64,000 nt of DNA from Butyricimonas faecalis. Its GTDB lineage: Bacteria; Bacteroidota; Bacteroidia; Bacteroidales; Marinifilaceae. This document shows, piece after piece, positions 46,702-56,900 of the stretch. The position numbers and the translations under genes are program-made. How positions within the stretch are numbered: position 1 is the first letter of the stretch; every line of letters begins with the position of its first letter. The stretch covers positions 3,410,001-3,474,000 of the forward strand of contig NZ_CP032819.1 of the NCBI RefSeq assembly GCF_003991565.1, given 5' to 3'. The notes under the pieces were generated by a model. It was not told the DNA's origin, made no database searches, and saw only the letters and a list, made by a program, of their open reading frames with translations.

Positions 46702-48333
46702 TTACCTCATCCTATTGTTCGTGTATTTCGTGATCAATGTGTTTCTGAGTTGTACGTAGGTTTGCATGATCGTGTCGGCACATTCCTGCGTGTATTTATT
46801 GAGTAATTCTATTGCTTTCTTGGGATTTTTCTTTTGCAAGGCGATGAATTCTTTCTCGATTTCAGCGTTACGTTCGAAGAAGGATTGTTCCATGGGAGTC
46901 CGTGCGGCGTCTAAATCCTTTTTTCCATCCTGCCAATTCAGATAGAGTAAGTTATCGACAAAGTCGATGGCCCAGCGGGCGGAATTGTCCGAGTATTCTT
47001 TGGGGTTATACGTGGAATAGACTTCCGGTACGTGGGTCACTCCCGTGAAGATAGGCAGGTATGGCGACGTGTAGGCATTGTCTTGGAAAACCCAGTATAT
47101 TCCACCGATTTCCCGGGGAAGATCCGAACGGAGCTGGGCAACCATGCCGTATTCCCCGTCAACCCGTGCTACTAGGCGTCTGCGGGTAGTCTTCATTAAC
47201 TTTTGCGTTTCACCGGAGGGGAAAGGGGTGGCCAGTTTACTTTTCACCATGTTCCCGTTCTTGTCCGGGTAATACCAGACGGCATCATTCTCTTTATCAT
47301 AGATAGTTCCCGAGAAAGTGGAACGTTGGAAGTCCATGAAATCTTTCACGGATACTTGTCGTTCCGGTTTAAAGGAGAACGGGTACACGCTAAGCGGCTC
47401 CACGTATTGGATATACTGGTTCAGGTTGTCGAACGGATTGTTGGTGCGTCTGGACGGGATCGGGTCGAGGGAGGGTGCAAAAGTGTTGACGAATAACCAA
47501 AAACGGTTCGTGGCCCATTCTCTGGGAGTCGGGGCATATACATCCTGCCAAACGAAAGGTTGTCCGCTTTCCGGGGAATACCAGCCATTTTCAATAGCTA
47601 CCTGTTGGTAGTTGGAGGAGGCTCGGAATTGTTCCGGCTTGGAGAGGTCGATCTCTTTGATAATACTCCAGTTGGGGATAATGGCGATTTCGTCATCCGG
47701 CACTCGTTGTGCGGCCCAGATCACTCCCGGCTTGCCACTTTCCGGTGTCCAGTCTTTACCGACACTGAAAAGTTCGAGTACCCATACTCCTTCCGGATCT
47801 GCAATTGTGAGGCATTCCGATTCCGGTCCGCAAGAGGGGAGAAACCCGTATTTTTCCATGAGAGAGGTGATGAGTGTAAGGGCCTCTTCTGCTGTCTTAC
47901 AGCGTTGTAAGGCAAAGATCATCGCCTGCTCCACGGTCATGATCTGTTTCCCTTCTCCCTTGGATACTTGTAATTCGGGGCGTTGGCTCGTGGTGCTTTC
48001 CCCGATACATAGCTGGTACTCGTTGATGTGAGAGTAGGCCGATTGGAAATACGTGTAGGTTTGTTCAACTTGTGGGATATAGCCTAAGATTTCCCCGTTG
48101 TCATCCAGAGGAAGGTCAACCCGCTGTATGCCGTAATACACGGGTGCCATGCTCCCTTTGGGGAATTTCTGGCCCGGTACCACCCGAATACGACAATCAG
48201 CACCTGCGTCCGTGTGAGAGTTTAATACACTACCATCGACCGTGGCTTTTTTCCCGGCCACGATGATCGTGCAAGCTTTTCCTGTTTGGGAAAAAAGGAA
48301 GGCTGCTACTAGAAGTAAAAAGAAGGTTTTCAT
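46702..48333 (-). CDS. C69-family dipeptidase (secreted)
   Basis: A 543-aa N-terminal-nucleophile hydrolase (peptidase family C69/U34). Signal peptide cleavage before Cys21 in TGKACTIIVAGKKATVDGS would expose the nucleophilic Cys, as family members require. Further marks are NSHTDAGADCRIRVVPGQ, EEALTLITSLMEKYGF and ECLTIADPEGVWVLEL, SFFERNAEIEKEF. It cleaves dipeptides in the periplasm. It is convergent with the thioredoxin-like genes. Together with the DPP-IV at 4327 it suggests peptide use; that link is inference. Confidence 0.92.
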   Translation of the reverse strand: MKTFFLLLVAAFLFSQTGKACTIIVAGKKATVDGSVLNSHTDAGADCRIRVVPGQKFPKGSMAPVYYGIQRVDLPLDDNGEILGYIPQVEQTYTYFQSAYSHINEYQLCIGESTTSQRPELQVSKGEGKQIMTVEQAMIFALQRCKTAEEALTLITSLMEKYGFLPSCGPESECLTIADPEGVWVLELFSVGKDWTPESGKPGVIWAAQRVPDDEIAIIPNWSIIKEIDLSKPEQFRASSNYQQVAIENGWYSPESGQPFVWQDVYAPTPREWATNRFWLFVNTFAPSLDPIPSRRTNNPFDNLNQYIQYVEPLSVYPFSFKPERQVSVKDFMDFQRSTFSGTIYDKENDAVWYYPDKNGNMVKSKLATPFPSGETQKLMKTTRRRLVARVDGEYGMVAQLRSDLPREIGGIYWVFQDNAYTSPYLPIFTGVTHVPEVYSTYNPKEYSDNSARWAIDFVDNLLYLNWQDGKKDLDAARTPMEQSFFERNAEIEKEFIALQKKNPKKAIELLNKYTQECADTIMQTYVQLRNTLITKYTNNRMR

Positions 48334-49100
48334 GTGCGATATGATTTTTTTGTTTTGTGATGATGTGTTTTTGTTCTCTAAGTTATTAAATAGCTATGAT
48401 ATATATTGTCTAACCGACTCCATCTATACCTGGTGGCAATATATACAAAAAATTTTATTGTTTAGTATTTGTAAGCGGAAACATGATCTTAGTTCAACAC
48501 TTAGAAGAGATAGTTATGGGAAAGTAATCCGGTATATAGTCCGATTTAATACACGAAATCAAGATAAAAATATGATTACATTCGGATCACTACCGTGTAA
48601 AACGCTATTAGAACGCTATTAAAACCCTATTAAAACGCTATACAGAATAGCGTTTTAATAGCATTCTAATAGCTTACTAAAAATTTTATACACGGTAGAG
48701 ATCTGCTAGTGATCCGGATTTGTTATCGTTCTGTTGTTTTAATAGGGCATCTATATAGTATGAAATGATACAATACATACCGAATGCTTTTATCGCTATG
48801 CTTGTAATACTCAAAAAAATAATTTGATCCTTATATCGAACTTGCGTTGAAGCCCCTATTTATAGGAGGTGTAGTGAAGCTGACGGAGGAGTTTTATGTG
48901 AAAAAAGAGTTTTGACACGTCTTTTTTTGTATTCTTTTTCACCCGAATGTAGGTGTGGATTGTATTAGTATAAATGTAATTCTCGGGGGAGATAATTTAG
49001 TATTCATTTTGGGGAATCAGGCTGGAGAGAAGCTTGGTGTTAGTGTTTATTATTCATTTCGAAGGACGAGTAGGTTTTTTTAATACTAAAAGTACATGCA
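48334..49100. other. 767-bp non-coding region with giant repeat hairpin
   Basis: It contains the hairpin/repeat array 48584-48715 and otherwise AT-rich sequence. The frame 48242-48622 overlaps the divergent C69 gene in the other direction and is not credible as a gene. It separates the divergent C69 gene from the accessory cluster starting at 49101, so promoters for both should lie here; I could not place clear -7/-33 pairs. Confidence 0.6.
48584..48715. repeat. ~130-nt imperfect inverted repeat built of 11-nt units
   Basis: Outer arms GGATCACT (48584-48591)/AGTGATCC (48708-48715) and CTACCGTGTA (48590-48599)/TACACGGTAG (48689-48698) enclose four direct 11-nt units starting at 48599, 48610, 48621 and 48632 (consensus AAAACGCTATT). 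Three inverted units follow, starting at 48646, 48657 and 48668. The inner 15 bp CTATTAAAACGCTAT/ATAGCGTTTTAATAG pair exactly. The right arm has a 9-nt insertion. Possible roles: protein-binding array, MITE or structured RNA. Confidence 0.8.
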
Positions 49101-50165
49101 ATGAAAAAAAGAGGTGGTTATTTGAGTATCGTTTTGATGGTTTTGTTTTGCAGTTCATGTCGGGATTTGTTTCCCGTGCAGGTTCGACAAGGGAATTTCC
49201 GTGAGGTTCTGGATGTCATGCGATTAGATGGGAAGAAAGTCTTAATCTTATTAGCCTCAAAGGATTGTAGTGTGTGTGAAGCGACAAAAGATGATTGGGC
49301 TGGAGATAAAATGTTAGTAGAAAAATTGAATAGAAACTTTCGTGTGTGGCAATTGGAAATTACTGACGAGAAGAATGCATTGATTCCTCAAGTTCTACGT
49401 TCGCTGTCTACCCCGACACTGATCATAGCAGATAGTAGTATGCGAATAGAATATTTGCATACGGGATTTATTGGAGCCGAAGGATTATCGTCTGTGTTAC
49501 AATTGTTGGAACGGGGACAGAATGTGCCTCCTCGTTTGAATGTACCTCTTTACACGTCGTATTCTTCGGATTTCTATTCTTTTTTTGAGAATGTTTTGCA
49601 GGCAGCATTTCAATTAACTTGCCCGGATACGGATACGATAATCTTGCAGAATGGGATGCTCCGGGTAAAGAAGTCATTGGATACGGAACCTTATTTTATG
49701 AATCTTTATCTCGGATGGCGATATTGCACCTTCTTTGGAGATGATAAGCAAGCCTTTGAGTACAAAGAAAGGGCGTTAAGGAATTTAGATGATTTAGATA
49801 AGTTACTTTATTGCGAGTATCTCGCTCAAATGGAATTCGGGGAGACACGAGAGACTAATGGGGAAAAGAAACGGCTTTTTGCTGATCATTATGATTTTAC
49901 AAGGGAGGCGGATGATAAAGAGACCAAGTTTGATATTGTTTACCGGAATTCGTTTGATTCTCCGATAATTATTTCTGCCATAGAAACAAGTTGCAATTGT
50001 TTGTCTTTTTCGTGGAATCGAATGCCTTTGTTGCCCGGGAAAGCCGGAGTGATAAGGGTTAAATATAAAACAACGGGGGAAGGACGGGTTTATAAAAAGG
50101 CGTATGTATTTTCCAATTTGCCGGATTCGCCTCACGAGATACAATTACGTTGTACTAATAATTAA
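49101..50165 (+). CDS. Exported thioredoxin-fold lipoprotein with C-terminal DUF1573 domain
   Basis: A 354-aa lipoprotein (signal peptide, lipobox LFCSSC). Residues 30-145 are thioredoxin-like with KVLILLASKDCSVCEATKDDW, a CxxC in the form CSVC, and STPTLIIADSS with the cis-Pro. The middle is helical (about 150-255). The C-terminus (about 265-354) is DUF1573-like: FDIVYRNSFDSPIIISAIETSCNCLSFSW, then LLPGKAGVIRVKYKTTGEGRVYKKAYVFSN. This Cys-containing domain (CNC) and its immunoglobulin-like fold usually sit alone or beside peptidases. It is first in the accessory cluster and likely handles disulfides of the Cys-rich microproteins downstream; this is inference. Confidence 0.8.
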   Translation: MKKRGGYLSIVLMVLFCSSCRDLFPVQVRQGNFREVLDVMRLDGKKVLILLASKDCSVCEATKDDWAGDKMLVEKLNRNFRVWQLEITDEKNALIPQVLRSLSTPTLIIADSSMRIEYLHTGFIGAEGLSSVLQLLERGQNVPPRLNVPLYTSYSSDFYSFFENVLQAAFQLTCPDTDTIILQNGMLRVKKSLDTEPYFMNLYLGWRYCTFFGDDKQAFEYKERALRNLDDLDKLLYCEYLAQMEFGETRETNGEKKRLFADHYDFTREADDKETKFDIVYRNSFDSPIIISAIETSCNCLSFSWNRMPLLPGKAGVIRVKYKTTGEGRVYKKAYVFSNLPDSPHEIQLRCTNN

Positions 50166-50169
50166 AGTA

Positions 50170-50769
50170 ATGAAAAAGAAACCGGATATAAGTTTTATTG
50201 TGTTTCTGGTGATTATTATTGCCGGAGGGATATATGTAAATTATTTGACAGCTTCGAGAAACTATTGGCGGGAGACGTGTCATTACCGGGAAATGGGGAT
50301 CGAGAGAATGCACGAGGGTACGGATTTCCTATTAAGATTACTTTTCGAAACGTATAAAAAGAAATGGTGGGATGGCGATTCAATCATCAGGATTCAAACA
50401 AATGAAAGGTCGGATAGTATTCATGATGATTTGCGGGATTGCATGGTGCTTTACATCGCTGGTGATATGACAGATAAATTATGGGATCAACGATTAAGTT
50501 ATATGTTGAATACGTGTAAGGATGTGGACCCGTCTCGGTTGGTTGTCGTTGCCGATGAGAAATGTGATCCGGCTTTATTTGAGATATTGAAAACTTACCC
50601 GTATCGAGTATTTGAAACTGGACCTTTAGGGAATAGATTAGGACGAGAAACCGCAATTTTTCACGTTGGAACTCAACGGCAGGTACAGGCTTATTTGATA
50701 TTGAATGATCATACGTTGAGCGTGTTGAATAATTATATGAAATTGATCCGGGATGATTATTTAAAATAG
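50170..50769 (+). CDS. Membrane-anchored exported protein, unknown family
   Basis: A 199-aa protein starting at ATG 50170 (MKKKPDISFIVFLVIIIAGG), 4 bp after the preceding gene; the longer frame from 50104 overlaps that gene. One N-terminal membrane helix (about 7-26) anchors a soluble domain with alternating strands and helices (DSIHDDLRDCMVLYIAGDMTDKLWDQRL, VDPSRLVVVADEKCDPALFEILKTY, TAIFHVGTQRQVQAYLILND). Cys at three positions. I do not recognise the family. Spacing says it is translated with the thioredoxin/DUF1573 lipoprotein. Confidence 0.7.
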   Translation: MKKKPDISFIVFLVIIIAGGIYVNYLTASRNYWRETCHYREMGIERMHEGTDFLLRLLFETYKKKWWDGDSIIRIQTNERSDSIHDDLRDCMVLYIAGDMTDKLWDQRLSYMLNTCKDVDPSRLVVVADEKCDPALFEILKTYPYRVFETGPLGNRLGRETAIFHVGTQRQVQAYLILNDHTLSVLNNYMKLIRDDYLK

Positions 50770-50826
50770 ATATAGCCATGTACCAGGCGAGGTTGGTACG
50801 GATGATTTACTTTATACTTTAAAACT

Positions 50827-51060
50827 ATGAAAAAGCAAGTGAAAAAATTAGTGGTGTTTCTTGGAGTTGCGGGAGCGTTTGTTTTAATGTCGTTTAATGA
50901 ACCGAGGTGGTTTGATGATGCCGTTGATATCGTGACGTATTGTGGACCTAATGGGCGTTTTGTTGAAATTGATTATCAGCCTAACAAGCATGCTTATTAT
51001 GGGTATTGTGAATGCCGTAATGGTTGGTTTGGCGATCGTTGTGAATTTATGCCGGAATAA
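50827..51060 (+). CDS. Secreted half-EGF-like microprotein, copy 1
   Basis: A 77-aa protein with a signal peptide (MKKQVKKLVVFLGVAGAFVL, cleavage likely near SFN or EP) and a ~50-aa mature part holding exactly four Cys (39, 61, 63, 72). The end reads YYGYCECRNGWFGDRCEF, the CxCxxGWxGxxCE signature of the C-terminal half of EGF-like domains, which is rare in bacterial secreted peptides. The mature part begins NEPRWFDDA. It is paired with a propeller gene 65 bp downstream and duplicated at 52397. Signal, adhesin or toxin-like role is unknown; small size and Cys pattern argue for a secreted, disulfide-bonded ligand. Confidence 0.75.
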   Translation: MKKQVKKLVVFLGVAGAFVLMSFNEPRWFDDAVDIVTYCGPNGRFVEIDYQPNKHAYYGYCECRNGWFGDRCEFMPE

Positions 51061-51124
51061 AAATTGAGTGTATTAAATGGTTGTTTCCTGGTGGAAATTA
51101 CCATTTGATTTTATTTTTAAGAGT

Positions 51125-52324
51125 ATGATGAATATTAGACTTTTGTTTTTTTGTTTTGTCTATTTCTTTCTTTTGGAAAGAGGCTATGGGCAAGTGAAAT
51201 CTTCCGATGTACCTGTGATTCGTCTTTGTCCGGAAGAGGCTCAGACGTTAAAGATGTCGGAATTGTTCACCGGTTACCGGGTAATGTCGTTAAAGGGGTG
51301 TTCTTACACGTGGGTGAAAAATATTTTAGAACTGGATGACCGATTTATTGCTTTGTTTGAGATAAGCCTTGGTAATAATTATATTGCAGAGTTTGATAAA
51401 TCTGGAAATTTTAAACGAAAGATAGGAAGTAATGATGATTGTGACAAGTATCATTACGTTCATGATATATTTTTTGAGTCAAACGGGACGCTTGGAGCTT
51501 ATGCTTCTTCGAATCCGGAGTACTTAAACTACTCGCTGGAAGGGAAATTGAATTATCGCCGGGCAATAAAAAATACAACCGGTATTTGGGACGAGGATTT
51601 TGCTTTGAAAGGGCGTGTGGGGAATGATTTGTATTTATGGTGTCGACGTTATCGACAAGGTAAAAATTATTCCGAAAGTTATTGGTTAAAAGTTATGACG
51701 ACTGACGGTCGTCTTGTTCGGCAATTTTTCCCCTTGAAGGGATTGAAAAACAGTGATAAAGGTTCTTTTTATCGTTATCGGGATACGATCAAATTGTATA
51801 ATGTTTATGACAGTTATATTTATTCCGTGGAAGGGGATCAAATAAGCCCAAGTTATTATGTTGATAAGGGCCAACATTCAGTTCTTCTTGATTTTGAATT
51901 GTGGTGTAAAGACAAAGAGAAAGCGAATCTGGAAGCTGGTTTACATAGTATAGATGTAAACGAAAATCGAAAATATGTAATGGGCAGTTATTTTTGGAAA
52001 GAACGGTATTATTATTTTGTACATGATAAGTCAAATGGAAAGACTTGTAATTATGTTTCGATAGATGATGATATTTTGTTCTCTTTGTCTTTCCCGATTA
52101 AATATTTCCCGTCAGTTTATTTTGATAATTGGAATAAATTTGATAATCACTATATCTATTTTTATTATCGTCCTCAGGCTTTTATCCGAAAGGTTGATCG
52201 TTTGAAAGAACATTTATCACCTTCGGCATGGGATGAATTTTGTCGGAAACATCCGGATATCATCAAAATATATCAAGAGAATGATAGAGATGCTTTTGTT
52301 ATTATCAGTTACAAGTTTCGATAG
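51125..52324 (+). CDS. Exported 6-bladed beta-propeller-like protein, copy 1
   Basis: A 399-aa exported protein. The start at ATG 51125 (MMNIRLLFFCFVYFF) is chosen since the longer frame from 51077 adds no signal. The signal peptide ends near GYGQ. The mature part starts VPVIRLCPEEAQTLKMSELF and has repeated strands (EFDKSGNFKRKIGS, YSLEGKLNYRRAIKN, MTTDGRLVRQFFPL), the pattern of 6-bladed propeller/BF3164-like proteins. It ends DEFCRKHPDIIKIYQENDRD, nearly identical in copy 2. It likely sits in the periplasm or on the surface and may bind the microprotein encoded just upstream; pairing is the only evidence. Confidence 0.75.
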   Translation: MMNIRLLFFCFVYFFLLERGYGQVKSSDVPVIRLCPEEAQTLKMSELFTGYRVMSLKGCSYTWVKNILELDDRFIALFEISLGNNYIAEFDKSGNFKRKIGSNDDCDKYHYVHDIFFESNGTLGAYASSNPEYLNYSLEGKLNYRRAIKNTTGIWDEDFALKGRVGNDLYLWCRRYRQGKNYSESYWLKVMTTDGRLVRQFFPLKGLKNSDKGSFYRYRDTIKLYNVYDSYIYSVEGDQISPSYYVDKGQHSVLLDFELWCKDKEKANLEAGLHSIDVNENRKYVMGSYFWKERYYYFVHDKSNGKTCNYVSIDDDILFSLSFPIKYFPSVYFDNWNKFDNHYIYFYYRPQAFIRKVDRLKEHLSPSAWDEFCRKHPDIIKIYQENDRDAFVIISYKFR

Positions 52325-52396
52325 CGGGGCGAACGGTGTAATATAGCCAGTACTAGGCGAGGTTGGTACGGATGATTTACTTTATACTTTAAAACT

Positions 52397-52636
52397 ATGA
52401 AAAAGCAAGTGAAAAAATTAGTCGTGCTTCTTGGAGTTGCGGGAGCATTTGTTTTGATGTCGTTTAACGAGCCGAGGTGGTTTGCAGGAATATATGATGT
52501 TAAAATGTTTTGTTCAGACCATGGCCGTTTTGTTGTGCTTGATTATAATTTGGAATGGGATGCTTATTACGGGTATTGCGTCTGTAATCCAGGGTGGTTT
52601 GGTAATATGTGTGAGTTTATGGAGGAAGATTTGTAA
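52397..52636 (+). CDS. Secreted half-EGF-like microprotein, copy 2
   Basis: A 79-aa paralog of the protein at 50827, with Cys at the same residues (39, 61, 63, 72) and end YYGYCVCNPGWFGNMCEF. The first 28 residues are identical apart from one residue. Between residues 30 and 56 the two copies differ strongly (loop between Cys1 and Cys2), while the GRFV and YYGYC segments and the Cys frame are kept. Such a pattern would fit diversifying loops on a fixed scaffold. Confidence 0.75.
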   Translation: MKKQVKKLVVLLGVAGAFVLMSFNEPRWFAGIYDVKMFCSDHGRFVVLDYNLEWDAYYGYCVCNPGWFGNMCEFMEEDL

Positions 52637-52705
52637 ATAAAATTGATGCCAAATGAATTCTTTTCTTTGAAGGAGAATCGTTTGGCTTTTAAAATATTAA
52701 ATATA

Positions 52706-53902
52706 ATGAATTTTAGGGTGCTGTTTATTTATTTACAATTGTGTTTATTTTTACAAAATGGATATAGCCAAGAGTCTTCTCTTGTTGTACCCGTGATCCG
52801 TCTTTGTCCCGAAGAGGCAATAACGTTAAGAACATCTGAATTATTTGATGGCTATCGAATATTCTCGTTAAATGGTTGTTCCTATGACAGGATGCTCGAT
52901 ATTTTAGAAGTTGGAGATCAATTTATTGCTTTATTGGAGATAAAAATGGAAGAGCGTTATATTGCGGTGTTTGATAGATACGGTCATTTCTTGCAACGGA
53001 TCGGGAATAACGTGGATTTTGATAAGAGAGTTGGCATTAATGGGATTCAGTTGGAACCAGATGGAACATTAGGTGTTTATGTAACTAGGGCTTATTTGAA
53101 TTATTCGTTAGATGGAAAATTGAATTTTCGTAGAAAGATAGAGAATTCTACAGGAATGCGGACAACAGGTTTCAGTCTACAAGGAGGTGTAGGTAATGAT
53201 TTGTATTTGTGGCGTATGTATCAACAACAGGGAAATAAAAATTCTGATAAATATTGGCTAAAGATTACAAATACTGATGGTCATACGGTTCTTCAGTTTT
53301 TTTCTTTGGTGGGACGTGAGCAAGGTGAAGAATATAGTTCTTATACATATGATGGTTGTATTAGATTGTATAATGTTTATGATAGCCATGTTTATTCTGT
53401 GGAGAAAAATCGTGTGATTCCTTGTTATTGCTTGGATAAGGGGAAACATACAACTCTTCTTGATATGGAATTATTACTCACAGATTGCGGTAAAGCTGTT
53501 CAAAAGGCGGGTATAATACATGTTAAATTGAAAGAAAATCAGAAGTATGTGATCGGGGAGTATTTTTTTAAGACGAGGTATTATTATTTTGTTCATGATA
53601 AATCCAATGGAAAGACTTCTAATTATGTTTTTGTTGATGATGATATCTTGTTTCCATCGTCTCCCCAATCTCGTCTTTTCCCATCAACTTACTTCCAGGC
53701 TTGGAGTGATTTGTATTTTGATGATTGTTATTTCAATTTTTATTATCGTCCGCAGGATTTTACCCGAAAGATAGATCGTTTGAAAGAACATTTATCACTT
53801 TCGGGATGGGATGAATTTTGTCGGAAACATCCGGATATAATCAAAATATATAAAGAGAATGATGGAGATGCCTTTGTTATAATCAGTTATAAGTTTCGGT
53901 AG
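52706..53902 (+). CDS. Exported 6-bladed beta-propeller-like protein, copy 2
   Basis: A 398-aa paralog of the protein at 51125 with the same start (VPVIRLCPEEAITLRTSELF) and the same end. ATG 52706 gives a signal peptide (MNFRVLFIYLQLCLFLQNGYSQ). The middle blades are about as long as in copy 1 but the residues differ more than at the ends. The gene lies 69 bp after its microprotein and 30 bp before the membrane fusion gene. Confidence 0.75.
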   Translation: MNFRVLFIYLQLCLFLQNGYSQESSLVVPVIRLCPEEAITLRTSELFDGYRIFSLNGCSYDRMLDILEVGDQFIALLEIKMEERYIAVFDRYGHFLQRIGNNVDFDKRVGINGIQLEPDGTLGVYVTRAYLNYSLDGKLNFRRKIENSTGMRTTGFSLQGGVGNDLYLWRMYQQQGNKNSDKYWLKITNTDGHTVLQFFSLVGREQGEEYSSYTYDGCIRLYNVYDSHVYSVEKNRVIPCYCLDKGKHTTLLDMELLLTDCGKAVQKAGIIHVKLKENQKYVIGEYFFKTRYYYFVHDKSNGKTSNYVFVDDDILFPSSPQSRLFPSTYFQAWSDLYFDDCYFNFYYRPQDFTRKIDRLKEHLSLSGWDEFCRKHPDIIKIYKENDGDAFVIISYKFR

Positions 53903-53932
53903 TTTGTAATGTTGTTATTAAAAATTGTAATT

Positions 53933-56900
53933 ATGGATGTCAGTTATATTAAATTAATGGCAAAGTACGAAGCGATACAGTTTCGTCGGGGGTGGATATT
54001 TAAGTTGTTCGCCTTGATTGTTGTGGGTATTAATGTATCACAATTGTTTATTCAGGGTAATTTTGTGAGAAACGAGTGGTATTGGATGGCTTTACCTTCG
54101 TCTTTCCCTTATTTTCAAGCCTTGTGTTTTAACATCGTGCAGGTGTTGTTCGTGATTTTTGCCGTGCATGAAGTCTTGAATCGGGAAAAACGGGATACGG
54201 AAGCATCCTTGTTGGTTCACCCGATAAGTAACGTGGAGCGAAGTTTCGGACAGGTGTTGGGAATCGCAAGGGTTGTCTTTTTGACCTGTCTAGTCTCTAT
54301 GGTATTTTCGATGTTGGTGAATCTTTTTGCGAGTGATTCTCAATTTTCTTTCTGGATATATGTTTTTTATTTTGTGACGTTAGTGTTGCCCGGCTTCGTG
54401 TTGTCGGTGGGAATGGCAATGTCGCTTTTGGTATGGGGGAAAAATCGGGTGGTGGTATCTCTGGTTTTAATACTCGTTTTTGGTGTTGTCGGGTTGTATT
54501 TGTATGATATAGGCAATGGTTTTTTTGATTTTACAACGCGTGCTCTCCCGAATATGTTTTCGGATGTGACAGGACACGTGAATCTGTGGTGTTATCTTTT
54601 GCAACGTTTGGCGTGGTTATTGGGAGGAACTGGTTTGCTGTTTCTGGCAATCGGTTTTGCAAATCGTTTACCGAATTGTTTCAAATCGGTGAAAAATACG
54701 AGGATGGTGGGTATGGTTTGTATTATTCTTTGGGCTTGCATGGGAGTTTTGTATTTTTTACCGCATATAGGGGAGATAGATGTGCGGAAAGAATATGTTC
54801 GAACATTCGAGCGATATATTGAGGAACCGACGGGAGACTTGGAGTCGTTGTCTCTGGTTTTTCGGCAATCAGGGGATTGTTTTACGGGCGATTGTGAGTT
54901 GATGTTGAAAAATACGACGGGAGAAAAGATGAACCGTCTGTTGTTGTTTTTAAATCCGGGTTTGGCAGTGAAACGAGTAATGGTTAGGGGACAGGAAGTT
55001 CCTTTCGTTAGAGATCATCAAGTATTGACCGTGGATGTGCCACTTGGCGTGAAAGATAGTGTAAAATTACAAGTGGTGTATGCCGGGAAGATAGACGGTC
55101 GTATCTGTTACTTGGATATTCCGGATGAAGAGTATTACCGGACTTCCGGGGATATTGGATTTTTCCGATTGGGAAAACAAAACGTTTTTTGGGGAGAGAA
55201 ACAAACCTTGTTGATTCCGGAGTGTTTGTGGTATCCGGTAACGTGTTCGCCAGTAAATCCTGTAATGCCTTGGGATACACGAAAGAATTTTACGCGATAC
55301 ACGTTGTCCGTGGTGGGAGAAACAGATCGAACGGTCATTTCACAAGGAGCTCAAACACGACATGGGGATACGTTGCGATTCACGAATGAAGAGCGTTTGA
55401 CGGGTATCACGTTTTGTGCAGGAGATTACGAGAAGAGGTCTGTTATGGTAGATTCTGTGTTATACTCGTTGTATTATTTTCGTGGACATGATTTTTTTTC
55501 GGAAGATTTTGATGATCCGGAGTTTAATATCGTTGAAGTATTGAAGACGAGTACGGCTTTTTTACGTGAGAATGGAACGGGATATTTTTTTAAACGATTG
55601 ACATTGGTAGAAACGGCCCTACCTTTCGCATCGTATTTTCGTAAGCAGAAAGGTGGGAGTGATCGAGTTCAGCCGGAATTACTTTTACTACCGGAATATG
55701 CAGTTACGATGGTTTCATCGAATTTTAAAAAAGCGATAAAGGCTGGAATTAAATTGGAGAGTGTGTTTTGGAGATGGACGGGAGGTAATTTCCAACATCC
55801 TTTACTCTCTTTTCGGCGTACTAGTTTTAAACCAGGAAAAATGCAATTATCAGAAGATCTCAGTGAAATGGAAGAAGTGGAAAATCCTCTTTACATTTTT
55901 CCGCTCTCAACTTATTATGTGCGAAATGTTCGCTCGGAAAAGTACCCTTTAATGGATATTTTTTTTAGTACTTTTTTTCATTCCCCTTGGGAAAGTTTAG
56001 GAGATCGAATATCATATCAAGTTTTTAATCAATATGTAGAAATGTCTGCATCGGATTATTTCTTATCAAGGACGTTGGAAGATGCAGCAAAAGATCGTAA
56101 TTTGTCGCTTGAGTTGTTAGAACAAATGGTGAAGTTAAAGTGTACTTACCTACGTAAAAGGATCTCTATGCAAGTACCAGAAGAAAAATTCAAACGATTT
56201 TTGGAGCAGGCTTCTTCCTTTAGTCGTTTTCGAGAATTTTCTCTTGATGATTTTGAGACAATGTTTCGGGATTCTTTAGGGGTAGATTTTGAGCCTTTCT
56301 TTAGGGAAATATACATGGTAGAGGGATTACCAGTTTTTGAAGTAAGGGATGCAAAGATGAGGAAAATAGAGACAGACGAGTATTCCGGGTTTCAGATTTC
56401 CTGTAAAGTGTTGAATTCGGGAAAGACAGATGGTATATTTTCTTTTGGAGGATTATTAGGCTATATGTCTAAAGAAGAGGTGCTAAAGGATTATTATCTT
56501 CCGGCAGGAAAAGCGATGGAAATATGGTTACCATGTGATAAGAAGCCATTGTATGTAGGATATTGTACAAATATATCCGGAAATCGCCCGATGGACATTT
56601 GGGTGAATTGTGATGTTGAAAATGAAATTATTATGGAATGTACAAGTGGCGAACGGGAAATTGATTCGAAGTATTTTAGAAAATTGAATGATGAAATCGT
56701 TGTGGATAATCAAGATTCGGGGTTCTCGTTAGTGGACGCTGCTTCACGAAACAAGATGTATGCATTTTTTCATGGAAATAAAGAGAAAGGAAAGTATAGA
56801 AAACCAATTTCGGCCCCCGGGATGTGGCGTCTTGTTTATAATAAAATTTTTTATGGAGAACCCGAACGTTCCGCTTATTACAAAATTTGTGGGACTGGGG

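Larger units (their letters stand above)
50785..52354 (+). repeat. Tandem duplication unit 1 (microprotein + propeller)
   Basis: A 1570-bp unit that repeats at 52355. The first 67 bases (42 of them non-coding leader, AGGCGAGGTTGGTACGG onward, plus the first codons) are identical in both units. The bodies have diverged, while the ends of the propeller genes remain nearly identical. Identity in the leader beyond the coding part suggests selection on a regulatory signal or recent exchange. Confidence 0.8.
52355..53902 (+). repeat. Tandem duplication unit 2
   Basis: Second copy of the unit described at 50785, beginning with the same AGGCGAGG leader. It carries the second microprotein and propeller genes. 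Confidence 0.8.

Noticed and set aside
48242-48622. 126-codon plus-strand frame
   Set aside because: Overlaps the start of the divergent C69 gene and runs into the repeat hairpin; not protein-like.
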